Part shown: one piece after another, positions 8,466-16,834 of the stretch
How the letters are laid out: each line of letters begins with the position of its first letter
Numbering within the stretch: the stretch's first letter is position 1
Assembly: GCF_927904885.1 (NCBI RefSeq)
Contig: NZ_CAKMNW010000035.1
Coordinates: 1-35,923, forward strand
Reading direction: 5' to 3'
From: Candidatus Nitrotoga sp. M5
Lineage (GTDB): Bacteria; Pseudomonadota; Gammaproteobacteria; Burkholderiales; Gallionellaceae
DNA length: 35,923 nucleotides
Notes under the pieces: model-generated
The model's database searches: none
Told to the model about the DNA's origin: nothing
The model's input: only the letters and a program-made list of their open reading frames with translations
Translations under genes and position numbers: made by a program

Positions 8466-8707
8466 GTATAGGTATAAGAAAAATAAAGCACCTTTTACAC
8501 GAGCATTGAGTATATTAGGACAAGGCGTCATGTCCCTCTTGAGAGTTTTACCAAAATTTCATTAATTTGACTGACCCTCTAGAGAAGAATAACAAGGCAT
8601 CTTGACGATGGTCTGTGCGCTATCTCACACAAACAATATTAATTATTGGAGCCTCTATCGGTGCGCAACATCAAAGAAGCGCTGCGGCCACATAATTCAT
8701 ATAACGC
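8466..8707 (-). promoter_or_regulatory. Element E, copy 2 (upstream of the 402-aa membrane protein)
   Basis: Shares with copy 1 the block GACTGACCCTCT-x-GAAGAATAACAAGGCATC, the core GTCTGTGCGCTATC (right arm mutated to TCACA, 8616-8629), the palindrome CTCTTGAGAG at 8536-8545, and the distal block ATCAAAGAAGCGCTGCGGCC. Its gene-proximal end (AAAGCACCTTTTACACGAG, 8485-8503) matches copy 4 in front of catalase. Role inferred. Confidence 0.55.
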
Positions 8708-8819
8708 CTGAATCCCTTAACCCTCTATTTTTTAGCTTTCTTTAGCCCGGAACTGAACTGAGCTACTCGCTTATTTGCTTGTGGCAAAATAAAACGATCC
8801 CTGACTCATAAAAGTTACC

Positions 8820-9085
8820 ATGTCGTGGACGTTAGTCGTTCCAGTTTTTTTTATGAGGTTAGGCGCCATCTCGCCAAATCAATTATTTGCAAAGCAAGCA
8901 TATATCCACGAGCTGCTTTCATGGCCAATCATAGTGCTGTTGCAACCGTCGTATGGTCACCAAAGCAGGAGGCCTCAAGGCATTAAAATTGGTCGCTATC
9001 GGGGGCGCTTGATGCGTCAGACAGGATTGAAACCAGTATGAAAGCGTAAAATCTCAGTGGTTAACTCAAAGCCAAGCTTCCCCTC
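8820..9085 (+). pseudogene. IS3-family orfB fragment (decayed)
   Basis: In one frame the sequence reads SYGHQSRRPQGIKIGRYRGR followed by LMRQTGLKPV, then a TGA, then KRKISVVNSKPSFP. This matches the IS3 OrfB pattern of an HTH_21-type segment (SYGxRR, GIKIGRYRVRRLMRETGLKPVW), with the usual Trp codon turned into a stop. The DDE domain and the N-terminal part are missing. The remaining DNA to 9382 has no supported gene. Confidence 0.65.
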
Positions 9086-9382
9086 GAAGGGATCCGTGGC
9101 ATCAAAACGGTGAAACTTGTGATCTAGAATTTGGAGGCCATCTCACAAAGTTTGGTTTGTGAAAATAGAGTTGCAAGTGCAGGCAAAAAGTCTGCTTATT
9201 TAATGGCCGAGTAAATAATAGCAATTTTACTGCACGGCGTACGGCAATAAGCTCTTCCTGTGATAACGGTACCAACTCATTGGCCTTGGTGGTAGCTTGG
9301 GTAAACCCTGTTGCGTGGCTTAGTGGAGCATTTACGGCCACTTCTGCGTGACAATTTCTGTTGCGTATGCAAACATCTGCGC

Positions 9383-10642
9383 ATGGAAAGCGAGATTGTT
9401 CATCCCGATATCATGTATGACATTTTTGCGCTCTATACGCCGATATTATTCGCGTTTGGAGTGCTTGTTCTACTCGTCGCGTGGATGCCGATCGTGTTGC
9501 GACGGCTCCCGCTATCGTTGCCAATTCTATGTGTTGTCATTGGCATGGCGATATTCACTTTCACACCTTTTGATGTTTATTCTCCTAATCCGCTAAAAAC
9601 GCCGATACTGGTGGAAAAAGCCACGGAGTTGATCGTAATCATCTCGCTTATGGGTGCGGGACTGAAAATATCGCGACCTTTAGGGTGGCGGCGCTGGAAC
9701 ATGACGTGGCGACTACTAGTCATCGCCATGCCACTCACTATTATCGGCATTGCGGTGACCGGCCATTTACTGTTTGGATTCGGTATCGCCACCTCTCTGC
9801 TGCTCGGCGCGTGTCTGGCCCCGACAGATCCGGTGCTGGCGAGCGACGTGCAGATCATTTCCAAGGCAAACGAGGAGGACGAGACGCGCTTTGCGCTGAC
9901 CTCAGAGGCGGGACTGAACGATGCACTGGCATTTCCGTTCGTTCATTTGGCAATACTGGGCAGTGTTGCGGGGTTCGGCATGGCTGAACTTGCGGACTGG
10001 GCAATAAAGGACGTCGTGCTGAGACTGACAGTCGGGCTCATCGCTGGGTGGGTCGCTGGTTGGCTGTTAGGGCGGATATTATACAGTCTGCCCAGTGACA
10101 CCCGGCTCTCACGCAGCGGTGACGGGTTTGTTGCGCTGGGTGCGACATTGATCACCTATACCGTGACAGAGGCGCTCTATGGCTATGGTTTTCTCGCTGT
10201 GTTTGTCGCTGGCTTGCAAATCCGGCGCGCGTCTGACGGTCATGAATTTAATACACGCATGCACGATTTTGCCGATGAGGCCGAACGGTTATTGATGATG
10301 GTTATGCTGGTGTTTTTTGGCGGAATGCTGGTTAGCGGCGAATTGTTATATCGAGTCGGATGGCGCGAGGCAATATTCGTCGTTATCGTCCTTTTTTTGG
10401 TGCGCCCAGTCACCGGATCACTGAGCCTGATCGGTGTTGGCAGGCCGATGTTGGAGCGTAATATCGTCGCATTTTTTGGGATTCGCGGACTGGGATCAAT
10501 TTTTTATCTCGCCTATGCGCTCAATCATGGTGAGTTTACCGATGTAAGCGATCTGTGGCGATTGCTGTCGCTGGTCATTGCCACATCTATTCTGATCCAC
10601 GGTGTGACAGTTACACCGCTAATGCGCAAACTGGAAAAATAA
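9383..10642 (+). CDS. Cation:proton antiporter, CPA1/NhaP type
   Basis: About 419 residues if it starts at the ATG at 9383; ATG 9413 (MYDIFALYTP) is as likely, since neither has a clear ribosome site, and an upstream TTG at 9311 would add 24 residues. About 12 hydrophobic segments are seen. The CPA signature is present: a run ending in LAPTDPVLASDVQ, then EAGLNDALAFPFVHLAI with the Asn-Asp pair expected for ion binding, and later IRGLGSIFYLAYAL. Such carriers swap internal Na+ or K+ for protons at the inner membrane and help with pH and salt balance. Its GC is clearly higher than the surrounding intergenic DNA. It stands alone on the plus strand between IS remnants, followed by its own terminator, so recent acquisition is possible. 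Confidence 0.9.
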   Translation: MESEIVHPDIMYDIFALYTPILFAFGVLVLLVAWMPIVLRRLPLSLPILCVVIGMAIFTFTPFDVYSPNPLKTPILVEKATELIVIISLMGAGLKISRPLGWRRWNMTWRLLVIAMPLTIIGIAVTGHLLFGFGIATSLLLGACLAPTDPVLASDVQIISKANEEDETRFALTSEAGLNDALAFPFVHLAILGSVAGFGMAELADWAIKDVVLRLTVGLIAGWVAGWLLGRILYSLPSDTRLSRSGDGFVALGATLITYTVTEALYGYGFLAVFVAGLQIRRASDGHEFNTRMHDFADEAERLLMMVMLVFFGGMLVSGELLYRVGWREAIFVVIVLFLVRPVTGSLSLIGVGRPMLERNIVAFFGIRGLGSIFYLAYALNHGEFTDVSDLWRLLSLVIATSILIHGVTVTPLMRKLEK

Positions 10643-10653
10643 CATTCGTACTT

Positions 10654-10683
10654 GAGATCTGTCTGAGATCTCGTTTTTTTTTT
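10654..10683 (+). terminator. Rho-independent terminator of the antiporter gene
   Basis: GAGATCT (10654-10660), loop GTCTG, AGATCTC (10666-10672), then G and ten T residues. It starts 11 bases after the stop codon. Confidence 0.85.
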
Positions 10684-10699
10684 CGCAGATTGGCTATTT

Positions 10700-11160
10700 C
10701 TAGCAGGCTGCTGAAAAACTCCACCAGTGTTGATAGTTGGTAAAAATAGCGCCATTGAAATGTGGAGATATAACAATACGCGGCGTAAACGTTCAAACAA
10801 TGCACTTGTTCAGCCACATCCAACTGGAAAAGCGAGTTCCAAGAAGGCATCCATTACTAGGCGATTCGCAAGATGGTGGGATTGCCCCTGTTGAGATGGA
10901 CAAACTATTTACAGTGATGTTACTCGGATACAGGCCGCTCTTCAATTGCCCCGAAACGATTTCTGCGCGCGCAAACGCTACCAATATTGTACATGGTACG
11001 TACGAAGCGACACTTGATGGAGCAGATCAACTTTAAACCGCTGTTAAGCTGGTTTGTTGGCTTGAAGTTGGACGGGTGATTGGGATGCGCGACCCACCAA
11101 TTCGTAACGAATGGCAAATCGTGTCTTATTGCAAGGCAAAGGGCAAGGAAGCGCAGGTGA
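10700..11160 (+). pseudogene. IS5/IS1182-like transposase remnant, frameshifted
   Basis: A possible element end AGCAGGCTGCTGAAAAACTCC starts at 10702. From 10800 the frame reads MHLFSHIQLEKRVPRRHPLL. After a frame change it reads YSDTGRSSIAPKRFLRAQ, then VRTKRHLMEQINFKPLLSWF and VGL. This is the order seen in the N-terminal domain of this transposase group (FSYxxLExRVPxDHPL, GRPSIPPExLLRALLLQ, RSERxLMEQIxYNLLFRWFVGL). Further stops and shifts follow, and the catalytic domain is lost. Confidence 0.75.
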
Positions 11161-11559
11161 ATTACATCCGGGTATAAACATCCCGCACTAGTGAAGCATG
11201 GAATAATAGCATCTTTCTGGTTATGAACCTGATGGTATTGTTGCAGGTTTTATTTGCCTTCGTGCGCGCGGCTCTAAATATTGTTTTCTAACAAGAAGAG
11301 AGTGATTTAATTAATTCAAAATCTCAACACAGAGTATGACAGCTAAACCACGTTTCAGTATATGCATACTCATGGAAAATTTTCCTAATTTTTAATAAGA
11401 CTGCTTTGCAACGACAGCAGACATTTTACAATTCAAAGTTGAATGAAACAGCAAGCCACTTTGATAACGAAGCAAGCCGAGAGAAACAGCAGCATAAAAA
11501 ATCAGGCCAAATGCTGCTGCATTGAACGCCGCTAAACGACCTGTAAACGGCTTACTAAA
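11161..11559. other. 400-bp AT-rich gap, no gene seen
   Basis: Lies between the IS5 remnant and the 3' end of the PRC-barrel gene. Contains short GCAGCA/TGCTGC inverted pieces near 11485-11520 but no ribosome site with a plausible frame and no known repeat. Confidence 0.4.
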
Positions 11560-11886
11560 CTATGGGATGTAATAGTTTGAAATTGATTCTTGCCACTCTA
11601 CACTAGCCGTGTCGGGCCAGTTGTCTTTGTCAAAACCCGGAGCATTCTCCAAACGTTCTTTAGTAACGTTCATCACAAAGCATTTTTCTGCAGTATTAAG
11701 CGTTAGCGTCTCCAGAGGCACCGCAAACAGCTTGTCACCCATTCCAAGAAAACCACCAAATGATAAAACAGCGTACTTAACCGAACCATTGACTGTGCAT
11801 ACCATGAGATCTTCTATCTTACCAAGATCTTCACCAGCTCCGTTTCTAACGTTGTCACCTATAATTGAAGTTGCAGATAAAAGCAT
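11560..11886 (-). CDS. Single PRC-barrel domain protein, cytoplasmic
   Basis: A 108-residue protein without a signal peptide, with ribosome site AGGAG about 8 bases before ATG. It reads MLLSATSIIGDNVRNGAGED, then LGKIEDLMV, then AVLSFGGFLGMGDKLFAVPL and ends with a helix (WPDTASVEWQ). This is one complete PRC-barrel, parallel to the repeats in the secreted protein at 466-1692: the same I-I-G-x-x-V, G-x-I-x-D-L, GGFLGxGxKLxAVP order. The lack of a signal peptide places it in the cytoplasm, a division of labour with the secreted paralog. Element E copy 3 starts about 45 bp upstream. Function of the family in stress is not biochemically defined. Confidence 0.92.
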   Translation of the reverse strand: MLLSATSIIGDNVRNGAGEDLGKIEDLMVCTVNGSVKYAVLSFGGFLGMGDKLFAVPLETLTLNTAEKCFVMNVTKERLENAPGFDKDNWPDTASVEWQESISNYYIP

Positions 11887-11930
11887 AATATTACTCCTGT
11901 AGTATTAGAATTAGGGCGGTCAAATTCTTA

Positions 11931-12075
11931 CTGTCGCTGACAATATTTAATTGACTTACCCTGAGTCAAGAGTAACAAAGCATCATGGATATGATCTGTA
12001 CGCAATCGCACATAATCGATAATATTGATTTATAAATAAGCTGTTGAACTTAAATCGTATACTTTACGTAAGCAT
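11931..12075 (-). promoter_or_regulatory. Element E, copy 3 (upstream of PRC-barrel gene), degenerate
   Basis: Keeps GACTTACCCTGAGTCAAGAGTAAC-like wording, AACAAAGCATC, and the core ATCTGTACGCAATCGCACATAA (arms TACGC and GCACA at 11999-12012, weakened), then AATCGATAATATTGAT as in copy 4. The distal GCGCTGCGG block is missing. It is the shortest and most diverged of the four. Confidence 0.45.
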
Positions 12076-12090
12076 GTTCAAAGCCGCTTT

Positions 12091-12423
12091 TTACATGCTT
12101 GGGTGATTACTACTGCTTGTGCATGTGGCTGGTATTCGTCTTGAGAAGTTGGCCCTTTGTTCGGGCGGGTTCCTTGGACGCACTACCTGTTGAAAGTCTG
12201 CATTCAGCATTTCATCTAGATTCAACACAGGGCTGTCTCCCGGCAGATAAAATACTTCAATCTCGTCTTGGTGTTTCGCGAGCCATACCTTTGCCTCGCT
12301 TGGACTTTGCTCGTAAGCATTCTTATCGACTTTTGGGGTACCCCAGTGCGCCAAATAAGTGCCAGTGCTACGCAAATCATGGTGCATTCGATGATCATTT
12401 ATCAAACATTCATAAATACTCAT
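12091..12423 (-). pseudogene. IS630-family transposase remnant with internal deletion
   Basis: The N-terminal half reads RSTGTYLAHWGTPKVDKNAY then EQSP, matching the segment before the DDE domain in IS630 transposases (TVGxYLxRWGxTPQKPxxxAYEQSP). It then runs directly into KVWLAKHQDEIEVFYLP and LNLDEMLNADFQQVV, which is the C-terminal end of the DDE domain (normally LPxYSPELNPDEMLNADLK). About 130 residues between these blocks are missing. Both blocks carry a V-x-x-WL motif near the join, so a deletion between short similar sequences is plausible. The N terminus is lost at the M2 element. Confidence 0.7.
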
Positions 12424-12593
12424 GGGCGCCTCTTAAAATTCAATTTTGCGAGCAGCCGCTTCGCAGCTTACCTCGTAGCTAGGCAAGACAAGGCGCGAGT
12501 AAATTATTGAACACAGCATACATTTGATTTGTAAGTGTTAGTTTTTTCGAGTAAAGCGGTATTGTGATGAAAATTGGATTTTTAGTGGTGCCC
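12424..12593. mobile_element. M2: 170-bp MITE, copy A
   Basis: Left end GGGCGCCTCTTAAAATTCAA and right end, read inward on the minus strand, GGGCACCACTAAAAATCCAA form terminal inverted repeats of about 20 bp. The interior has GCTTCGCAGCTTACCTCGTA and CAAGGCGCGAGTAAA, both shared with copy B at 26059-26235, and TTCGAGTAAAGCGGTATTGTG. It abuts the IS630 remnant; IS630-type elements insert at TA, and copy B is flanked by TA, so an IS630 relative may be the mover. No gene inside. Confidence 0.75.
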
Positions 12594-12635
12594 TAATTTA
12601 ATTTTCCATTTTTTCATTACGCAGAAGCGTATCCT

Positions 12636-13211
12636 TTACCAGAATCGTGGTCGCCCTGTATCAACGTGAACAAAGTTACTGTTAGGATAATAGCCTACGC
12701 CTCCAACTCCGTAGCTCAATACTTTGTCCCGCAACCTCTTTAAAGATACGGATTTGATACGAATATCCATGGCTTTTCCTAATATATGCTGGCTACGCTT
12801 GGCAACTTTCCGCCCTTTTTGTCGCAACATATTGTTGGTTTTGCGTGAACGATGGCCAGAAATAATTTCAATGGGGCCTGTAGCATCAAGATCATCGTAT
12901 AACCTATGAATCAGAATAAACAATTCAGGATCCATGGTGGTTATATCGCCGCTGCGATGGTCACGTAATAAGTTGTTCATACGACTAAGCGCATCGGGGA
13001 TATAAGCCCCATCTTTCCAAAAAGTTATTTCCAAAGTTTCACCCGTATGAATAGAACGTATATGTAGTTTTTTGCTGGGTAACTCAGGAACGACCTTGTG
13101 CTGCGGAATTGGAGTGTGTGTAACGGAGGGTGATTTTATGGCAGACTCCAAAGCACTAGCCGGCAGAACCCACCCAAATAACAATACAAAGATTAAAACT
13201 AAATTTTTCAC
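12636..13211 (-). CDS. Periplasmic DUF882/YcbK-like peptidase (M15 type)
   Basis: A 191-residue protein that starts with GTG at 13211; AAGGAGAG lies 8 bases upstream, inside the end of the upstream gene. Signal peptide residues 1-20 (cut near PASA-LE). Zinc-site motifs of the M15/DUF882 fold are present: SGHRSRKTN near residue 118, SQHILGKAMDIRI near 140 (His and Asp ligands) and FVHVDTG near 181 (His ligand). The family is related to D-Ala-D-Ala carboxypeptidases; YcbK (MepK) in enteric bacteria cuts the 3-3 crosslinks made by L,D-transpeptidases. Just one base separates it from the L,D-transpeptidase stop, so translation is probably coupled, as in the ycbB-ycbK pair of Escherichia coli. A maker and a cutter of the same bond would thus be made together. 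Confidence 0.92.
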   Translation of the reverse strand: MKNLVLIFVLLFGWVLPASALESAIKSPSVTHTPIPQHKVVPELPSKKLHIRSIHTGETLEITFWKDGAYIPDALSRMNNLLRDHRSGDITTMDPELFILIHRLYDDLDATGPIEIISGHRSRKTNNMLRQKGRKVAKRSQHILGKAMDIRIKSVSLKRLRDKVLSYGVGGVGYYPNSNFVHVDTGRPRFW

Positions 13212-13212
13212 T

Positions 13213-15036
13213 TTATAGCTCTCCTTTTTTTTGGGTCAGTGATTTTGCGAGTTTTGCATCACGCCCGTAAATATCGTGGCCAAATTTAACATCCCCCTGT
13301 GGATCAATCCACGCTGTCATATACACCAAATGTACTGGTATTTTCGCTGTGAGGGGGTGAAACTCTGATTTCAGTTCAGTGCCGATAGCGGTGAATTTCT
13401 GACGGGCAGCGTCGGCACTTATATTGCTATTCCCATCGAGCAGGAATGCCGCCATATCTTTACTTTTTTGTACCCGAATACATCCAGCGCTAAGGGCGCG
13501 GTTGGACTGAGAAAACAATGAATGATCCGATGTATCATGCATATAAATAGAATAATTATTTTTAATCGAGAACCGCACCCTTCCTAGGGCGTTATTAAGA
13601 CCGGGTTTCTGGCGGAAACGGTAGGGAGGGAAATCACTTTTTTTCAGCGTCTGAATATCCACATCAGTCCAATCTAGCAGCTCGTCACCCTCATATATTT
13701 CATAACCAAATGTCCGGATAACCTCTGGATTATCTTGAATTTTACCGAGAACATAGCGCCTGGCAATTGAAGCGGGTACTGACCAGTCGGGATAGAATTT
13801 CACATTGGTGATATAACTGCTAAATGCCGGAGTCTGATGTGCCACTTGCCCTACAATTACCGGACTACGGATAACCACATTACCATTCTCGACTGCTTCT
13901 GTATAGAACCCTGCAATATTTACAAGCACGTATTTATTCCCCAGTGACTCAGGCAGCCAGCGCCATCGCTCCATAGAGAGCTCGATTTGGCGAATTCGGT
14001 CTTTAACAGGCGTATTGAGTTCAGCAATGGTTTTGGGTCCGATGACACCATCAACAGCCGAGCCACTCATCTCTTGGAAACGACGTATTGCCTTTTCCGT
14101 TACCTCGTCATAAATGAAAGTTGGGTTATCGGACAGGTTTGCTGCCACTGCTTTAGCCTGAGGAGTCTCTGATTGTGCATCTGCGGCACTCTCAATATTG
14201 AGTTCGGATTTTCTTTCAATTTTTGCTTTTTGCACGAGATTGTCAAAGATATCCTGCTGTCCTTTCAAGCGACCCAACAACTGCATATTGCGGCGAATTT
14301 TTGGAAGCCGTGCATCGCTTTCCCCGGGACGAATTAAGCCATCTGTCTCAATCGCTGGCCAACTATCTATCTGGCTTTGTAATGATTTATACCGTGCTAA
14401 TACGGCCCTCAGCTTTGCATAATCTTCATGGTTTGGTGCTAGTTCGCGAAAGGCTGCATCAATATCTTCCGCATCGGAGTGCTTCAGAATAGATTCCAGT
14501 ATCGTTGCATAATTACGATTTTGCGGCATCAAAAATAGCAGCGGGAATTCCATGGAAGGATGCGCACGTCCTACGGACAAGTCCCGGATATAATGCAGTA
14601 GACCATTGGTCATTTGCACTTCATGCAGCGCAAGAGCCTGCAACGTTTGATCTGTTCTGGTCTGGCTTGCTACTTTCGACAGTTGGTAGTCAGCAGGGTT
14701 CAATCCTTCTTTATCTGCCTGCCGGAGTGCCTGTGCAAAGTGATTGATATCGCGTTTCCAACGCCCATCCTCCTCCAGCCAAATGGATACATAATCCCGA
14801 TGCTGATAAAATTTCTTCAATGCTTCCAGTTGCCACTCTCCCGCCTTAGGAGCAACGCCCTTTAATGTGGGGAGAAGCTGATAAATCGTTTTGGCCACAG
14901 GAGAAGATGGCAGATGTCCAGCGGCACTATCCGATTGAGCCATCGCCGGAGCTGTTAATTCGCTTGCCATAACAGGAATGATAAGCGTCAGCAATGACAG
15001 CATAGCTGCTACTGTTACCAAATATGTTATTTTCAT
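13213..15036 (-). CDS. L,D-transpeptidase, YcbB/LdtD type
   Basis: A 607-residue protein; ATG at 15036 (MKITYLVTVAAML) is chosen because the signal peptide starts there and AGG precedes it by 8 bases. Signal peptide residues 1-25. An N-terminal scaffold region follows, then a peptidoglycan-binding module near 315-345 (EKAIRRFQEMSGSAVDGVIG then PKTIAELN), then the YkuD catalytic domain from about 370. The active site reads HDTSDHSLFSQSNRALSAGC with the nucleophile Cys near 519, followed by IRVQ. The enzyme forms 3-3 (mDAP-mDAP) crosslinks in peptidoglycan, strengthening the wall under envelope stress and giving beta-lactam bypass in relatives. Length matches E. coli LdtD (about 615). Third gene of a likely creA / small membrane protein / ldt / ycbK operon. 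A fragment of a second copy is at 20580-20694. Confidence 0.94.
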   Translation of the reverse strand: MKITYLVTVAAMLSLLTLIIPVMASELTAPAMAQSDSAAGHLPSSPVAKTIYQLLPTLKGVAPKAGEWQLEALKKFYQHRDYVSIWLEEDGRWKRDINHFAQALRQADKEGLNPADYQLSKVASQTRTDQTLQALALHEVQMTNGLLHYIRDLSVGRAHPSMEFPLLFLMPQNRNYATILESILKHSDAEDIDAAFRELAPNHEDYAKLRAVLARYKSLQSQIDSWPAIETDGLIRPGESDARLPKIRRNMQLLGRLKGQQDIFDNLVQKAKIERKSELNIESAADAQSETPQAKAVAANLSDNPTFIYDEVTEKAIRRFQEMSGSAVDGVIGPKTIAELNTPVKDRIRQIELSMERWRWLPESLGNKYVLVNIAGFYTEAVENGNVVIRSPVIVGQVAHQTPAFSSYITNVKFYPDWSVPASIARRYVLGKIQDNPEVIRTFGYEIYEGDELLDWTDVDIQTLKKSDFPPYRFRQKPGLNNALGRVRFSIKNNYSIYMHDTSDHSLFSQSNRALSAGCIRVQKSKDMAAFLLDGNSNISADAARQKFTAIGTELKSEFHPLTAKIPVHLVYMTAWIDPQGDVKFGHDIYGRDAKLAKSLTQKKGEL

Positions 15037-15111
15037 GAAATAACCTAATAAATCAAGGTGGGTACAATACAACTCAGCTCAGAGCAGTGCCTGAAAATAG
15101 ATGAGCTAGTC

Positions 15112-15336
15112 TCAATCTTTCGCCTTAAACCTAGCTGCGTCAATAATCGCCCACAAATGAAAGATCCCACCAATAATCGCAGGGACAATTAGAACCATGA
15201 AGAAATAATTAGTGCCAACAATCGTAAAAAATAACAATGCAGGTAATATGCGTCCCTGAACCAACTGTCCCAAACCAGGGATAAAAAAACTACATACCGC
15301 TGCTATCACATTACCGCTAGAACCTTGTCCTGTCAT
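15112..15336 (-). CDS. 74-residue inner-membrane protein
   Basis: Two to three hydrophobic stretches: AAVCSFFIPGLGQLVQGR (a turn motif FxPGLGQ-x-x-x-G-R typical of small TM2-like proteins), ALLFFTIVGTNYFFMVL and IVPAIIGGIFHLWAIIDAAR. It ends in a short basic tail. AGTG lies about 5 bases before ATG, a moderate ribosome site. It sits 46 bp after creA and 75 bp before the L,D-transpeptidase gene, so likely cotranscribed. No biochemical role is known to me. Confidence 0.8.
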   Translation of the reverse strand: MTGQGSSGNVIAAVCSFFIPGLGQLVQGRILPALLFFTIVGTNYFFMVLIVPAIIGGIFHLWAIIDAARFKAKD

Positions 15337-15382
15337 AACAACACTCCAAATTTTAAGGCATTACTAAAAGACCCTAGTATTC

Positions 15383-15886
15383 CTAGTGCCACGGCATAAT
15401 TGGAATAGTCGAAATACTGTTTTTTGGCGACCCTTCGATAATTCTGTCGCTGTAGGTCAAATAAACCAGCACATTTCTCTTACGGTCATAAAAACGCACA
15501 ACTTGTAGCGACTTAAACAAGATCGAGGTGCTTTTCTTAAACACTTCATCCCCATCAGCGTCACCACTTTTTATCTCGTTAGACAATGCAATTGGTCCAA
15601 TCTGGCGGCAAGCAATTGATGCATCAGAAGTGTCTTCAGCCAGACCGACCATCCCTTTGACACCACCAGTTTTGGCTCGACTTAAATAACAAGTTGCACC
15701 TTTGATATCTGGATCATCAAATGCTTCGACAACGATTTTGTCATTAGCTCCCAACATCTTAAATTTGGTTGAAACAGCGCCAATTGTTTCAGCCTGTACG
15801 ACCATTGGAGAAAATAACACCGCTGACAAAGCCAGCATAGACAACTTAGACCCTAAACATTTTGGAAAATTTATTTTATTCTTCAT
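15383..15886 (-). CDS. creA: CreA family protein, exported
   Basis: A 167-residue protein; ATG 15886 ([14 protein letters not shown]) has the ribosome site AGGAG at 9 bases, better than upstream starts in the same frame. Signal peptide ends near VQAETIG (residue 34). The mature part has the CreA pattern: [40 protein letters not shown] and [19 protein letters not shown], with two cysteines that could pair, and [18 protein letters not shown]. Function of CreA is unknown; it is a conserved periplasmic protein, annotated only by family. It is the first gene of the likely operon that runs to 12636. R2 copy c begins 65 bp upstream, in the promoter region. Confidence 0.93.
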   Translation of the reverse strand: MKNKINFPKCLGSKLSMLALSAVLFSPMVVQAETIGAVSTKFKMLGANDKIVVEAFDDPDIKGATCYLSRAKTGGVKGMVGLAEDTSDASIACRQIGPIALSNEIKSGDADGDEVFKKSTSILFKSLQVVRFYDRKRNVLVYLTYSDRIIEGSPKNSISTIPIMPWH

Positions 15887-15950
15887 CTTGACCACTCCTG
15901 TTAGACACTTAAATAACATTATTACGCGTTCAATATAGCAAAACACACTG

Positions 15951-16060
15951 GGTTATAGGAAAAACAAACCATCATATCCATAAGATTTGAAAACATTCAA
16001 AACTGGCTCGGCCCTCAAGCACGGCGAAAACCGCTAGAGAAATGACTCTATTTCGGTACA
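15951..16060. repeat. R2 dispersed repeat, full copy c (upstream of creA)
   Basis: Reads GGTTATAGGAAAAACAAACC, later AAAACATTCAAAACTGGCTC and GCACGGCGAAAACCGCTAGA, ending GACTCTATTTCGGTACAATT. The same order is found before glutaminase at 18381-18499 and, in part, before the AsmA gene at 23841-23910. Three of the four copies lie immediately before a gene start, so a promoter within it is possible. Confidence 0.5.
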
Positions 16061-16834
16061 ATTAACACGAATCAAGTTGGCACTAAATAATAGTGGATTT
16101 TGCAGGTGCCCAGGCAGGTAGGCTGAGATCATCAAGAATTTTAGTGATTGCGTTGGATTCCAGAATAACTGCAATTATTTTCATATTGCAACCACTGCAG
16201 GGCAGTGTTCCATGTCAATCATCGCACACACGCTTTAACTAACGTACCCTGCTGATACGTAAGTGATTTTTTGGTTGCGGCATATCGTTACTCGCATCTG
16301 ATGACATACTCTTCTGTGTACTTGTAAAATCTTTAGGGCATCTATAAAAATTCTATTTTCTATATCAAGACAAGACTCGAGTAAAAAATTTTAGCAACGC
16401 AGTATAGTTATCCACGCCAGCTTGCAAGCTATAGCTGTGTGCATTAGCGTAGTGTTTTCTTTGTGATTTCGTATTTTGTGGAATAGTTATCGTCGTTGGT
16501 ACCTTTATACTTGCACAAGGAGCAACCTCAATCTCGGCAATCCAAGAACAATACATAGAAGATAAAATGTTACAAGGTGCTCTGCGTGTTATTGTCGTAT
16601 TCTTTGAGGTGTGAATATCGGTAGCACTTGAGCTTTGGATCATAGACGCTCAAAACCGGCATAGCTAATTATCACGCAAATAAGTAAGCGGCCTTGTTCT
16701 ATATGCTCATAGATTGTTGTGATCTTAGTGCTTTGCCTACGCTACTTCTGGGCACTAATATAATTTTTATATATTTATAATCAAATAATAAAAATTGCAA
16801 TGGGTAGTCGAGTAGTCAATTTAATTACAAAAAA
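16061..16834. other. 775-bp gap between creA and cls, no intact gene
   Basis: Contains a partial M2 MITE (16336-16400) and an open frame of 53 codons on the plus strand (16453-16614) that looks membrane-like (IVIVVGTFILAQGATSISAI) but has no start codon; it may be a decayed gene end. The final 60 bases before cls are AT-rich and could hold its promoter. Confidence 0.4.
16336..16400. repeat. M2 MITE, truncated left end
   Basis: GGGCATCTATAAAAATTCTA followed by AAGACTCGAGTAAAAAATTT and AGCAACGCA mirrors the left end and internal GCGAGTAAAAATTTGAACGCA of M2 copy B, with the middle (the GCTTCGC block) deleted and the right half missing. Confidence 0.45.

Noticed and set aside
9102..9341. 79-residue minus-strand frame upstream of the antiporter
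   Set aside because: Its N-terminal half has protein-like composition, but there is no ribosome site or known motif, and it overlaps the antiporter leader; could be a relic.
16453..16614. 53-codon plus-strand open frame with membrane-like sequence
   Set aside because: No start codon near its beginning and stops just upstream; at best a decayed gene end.
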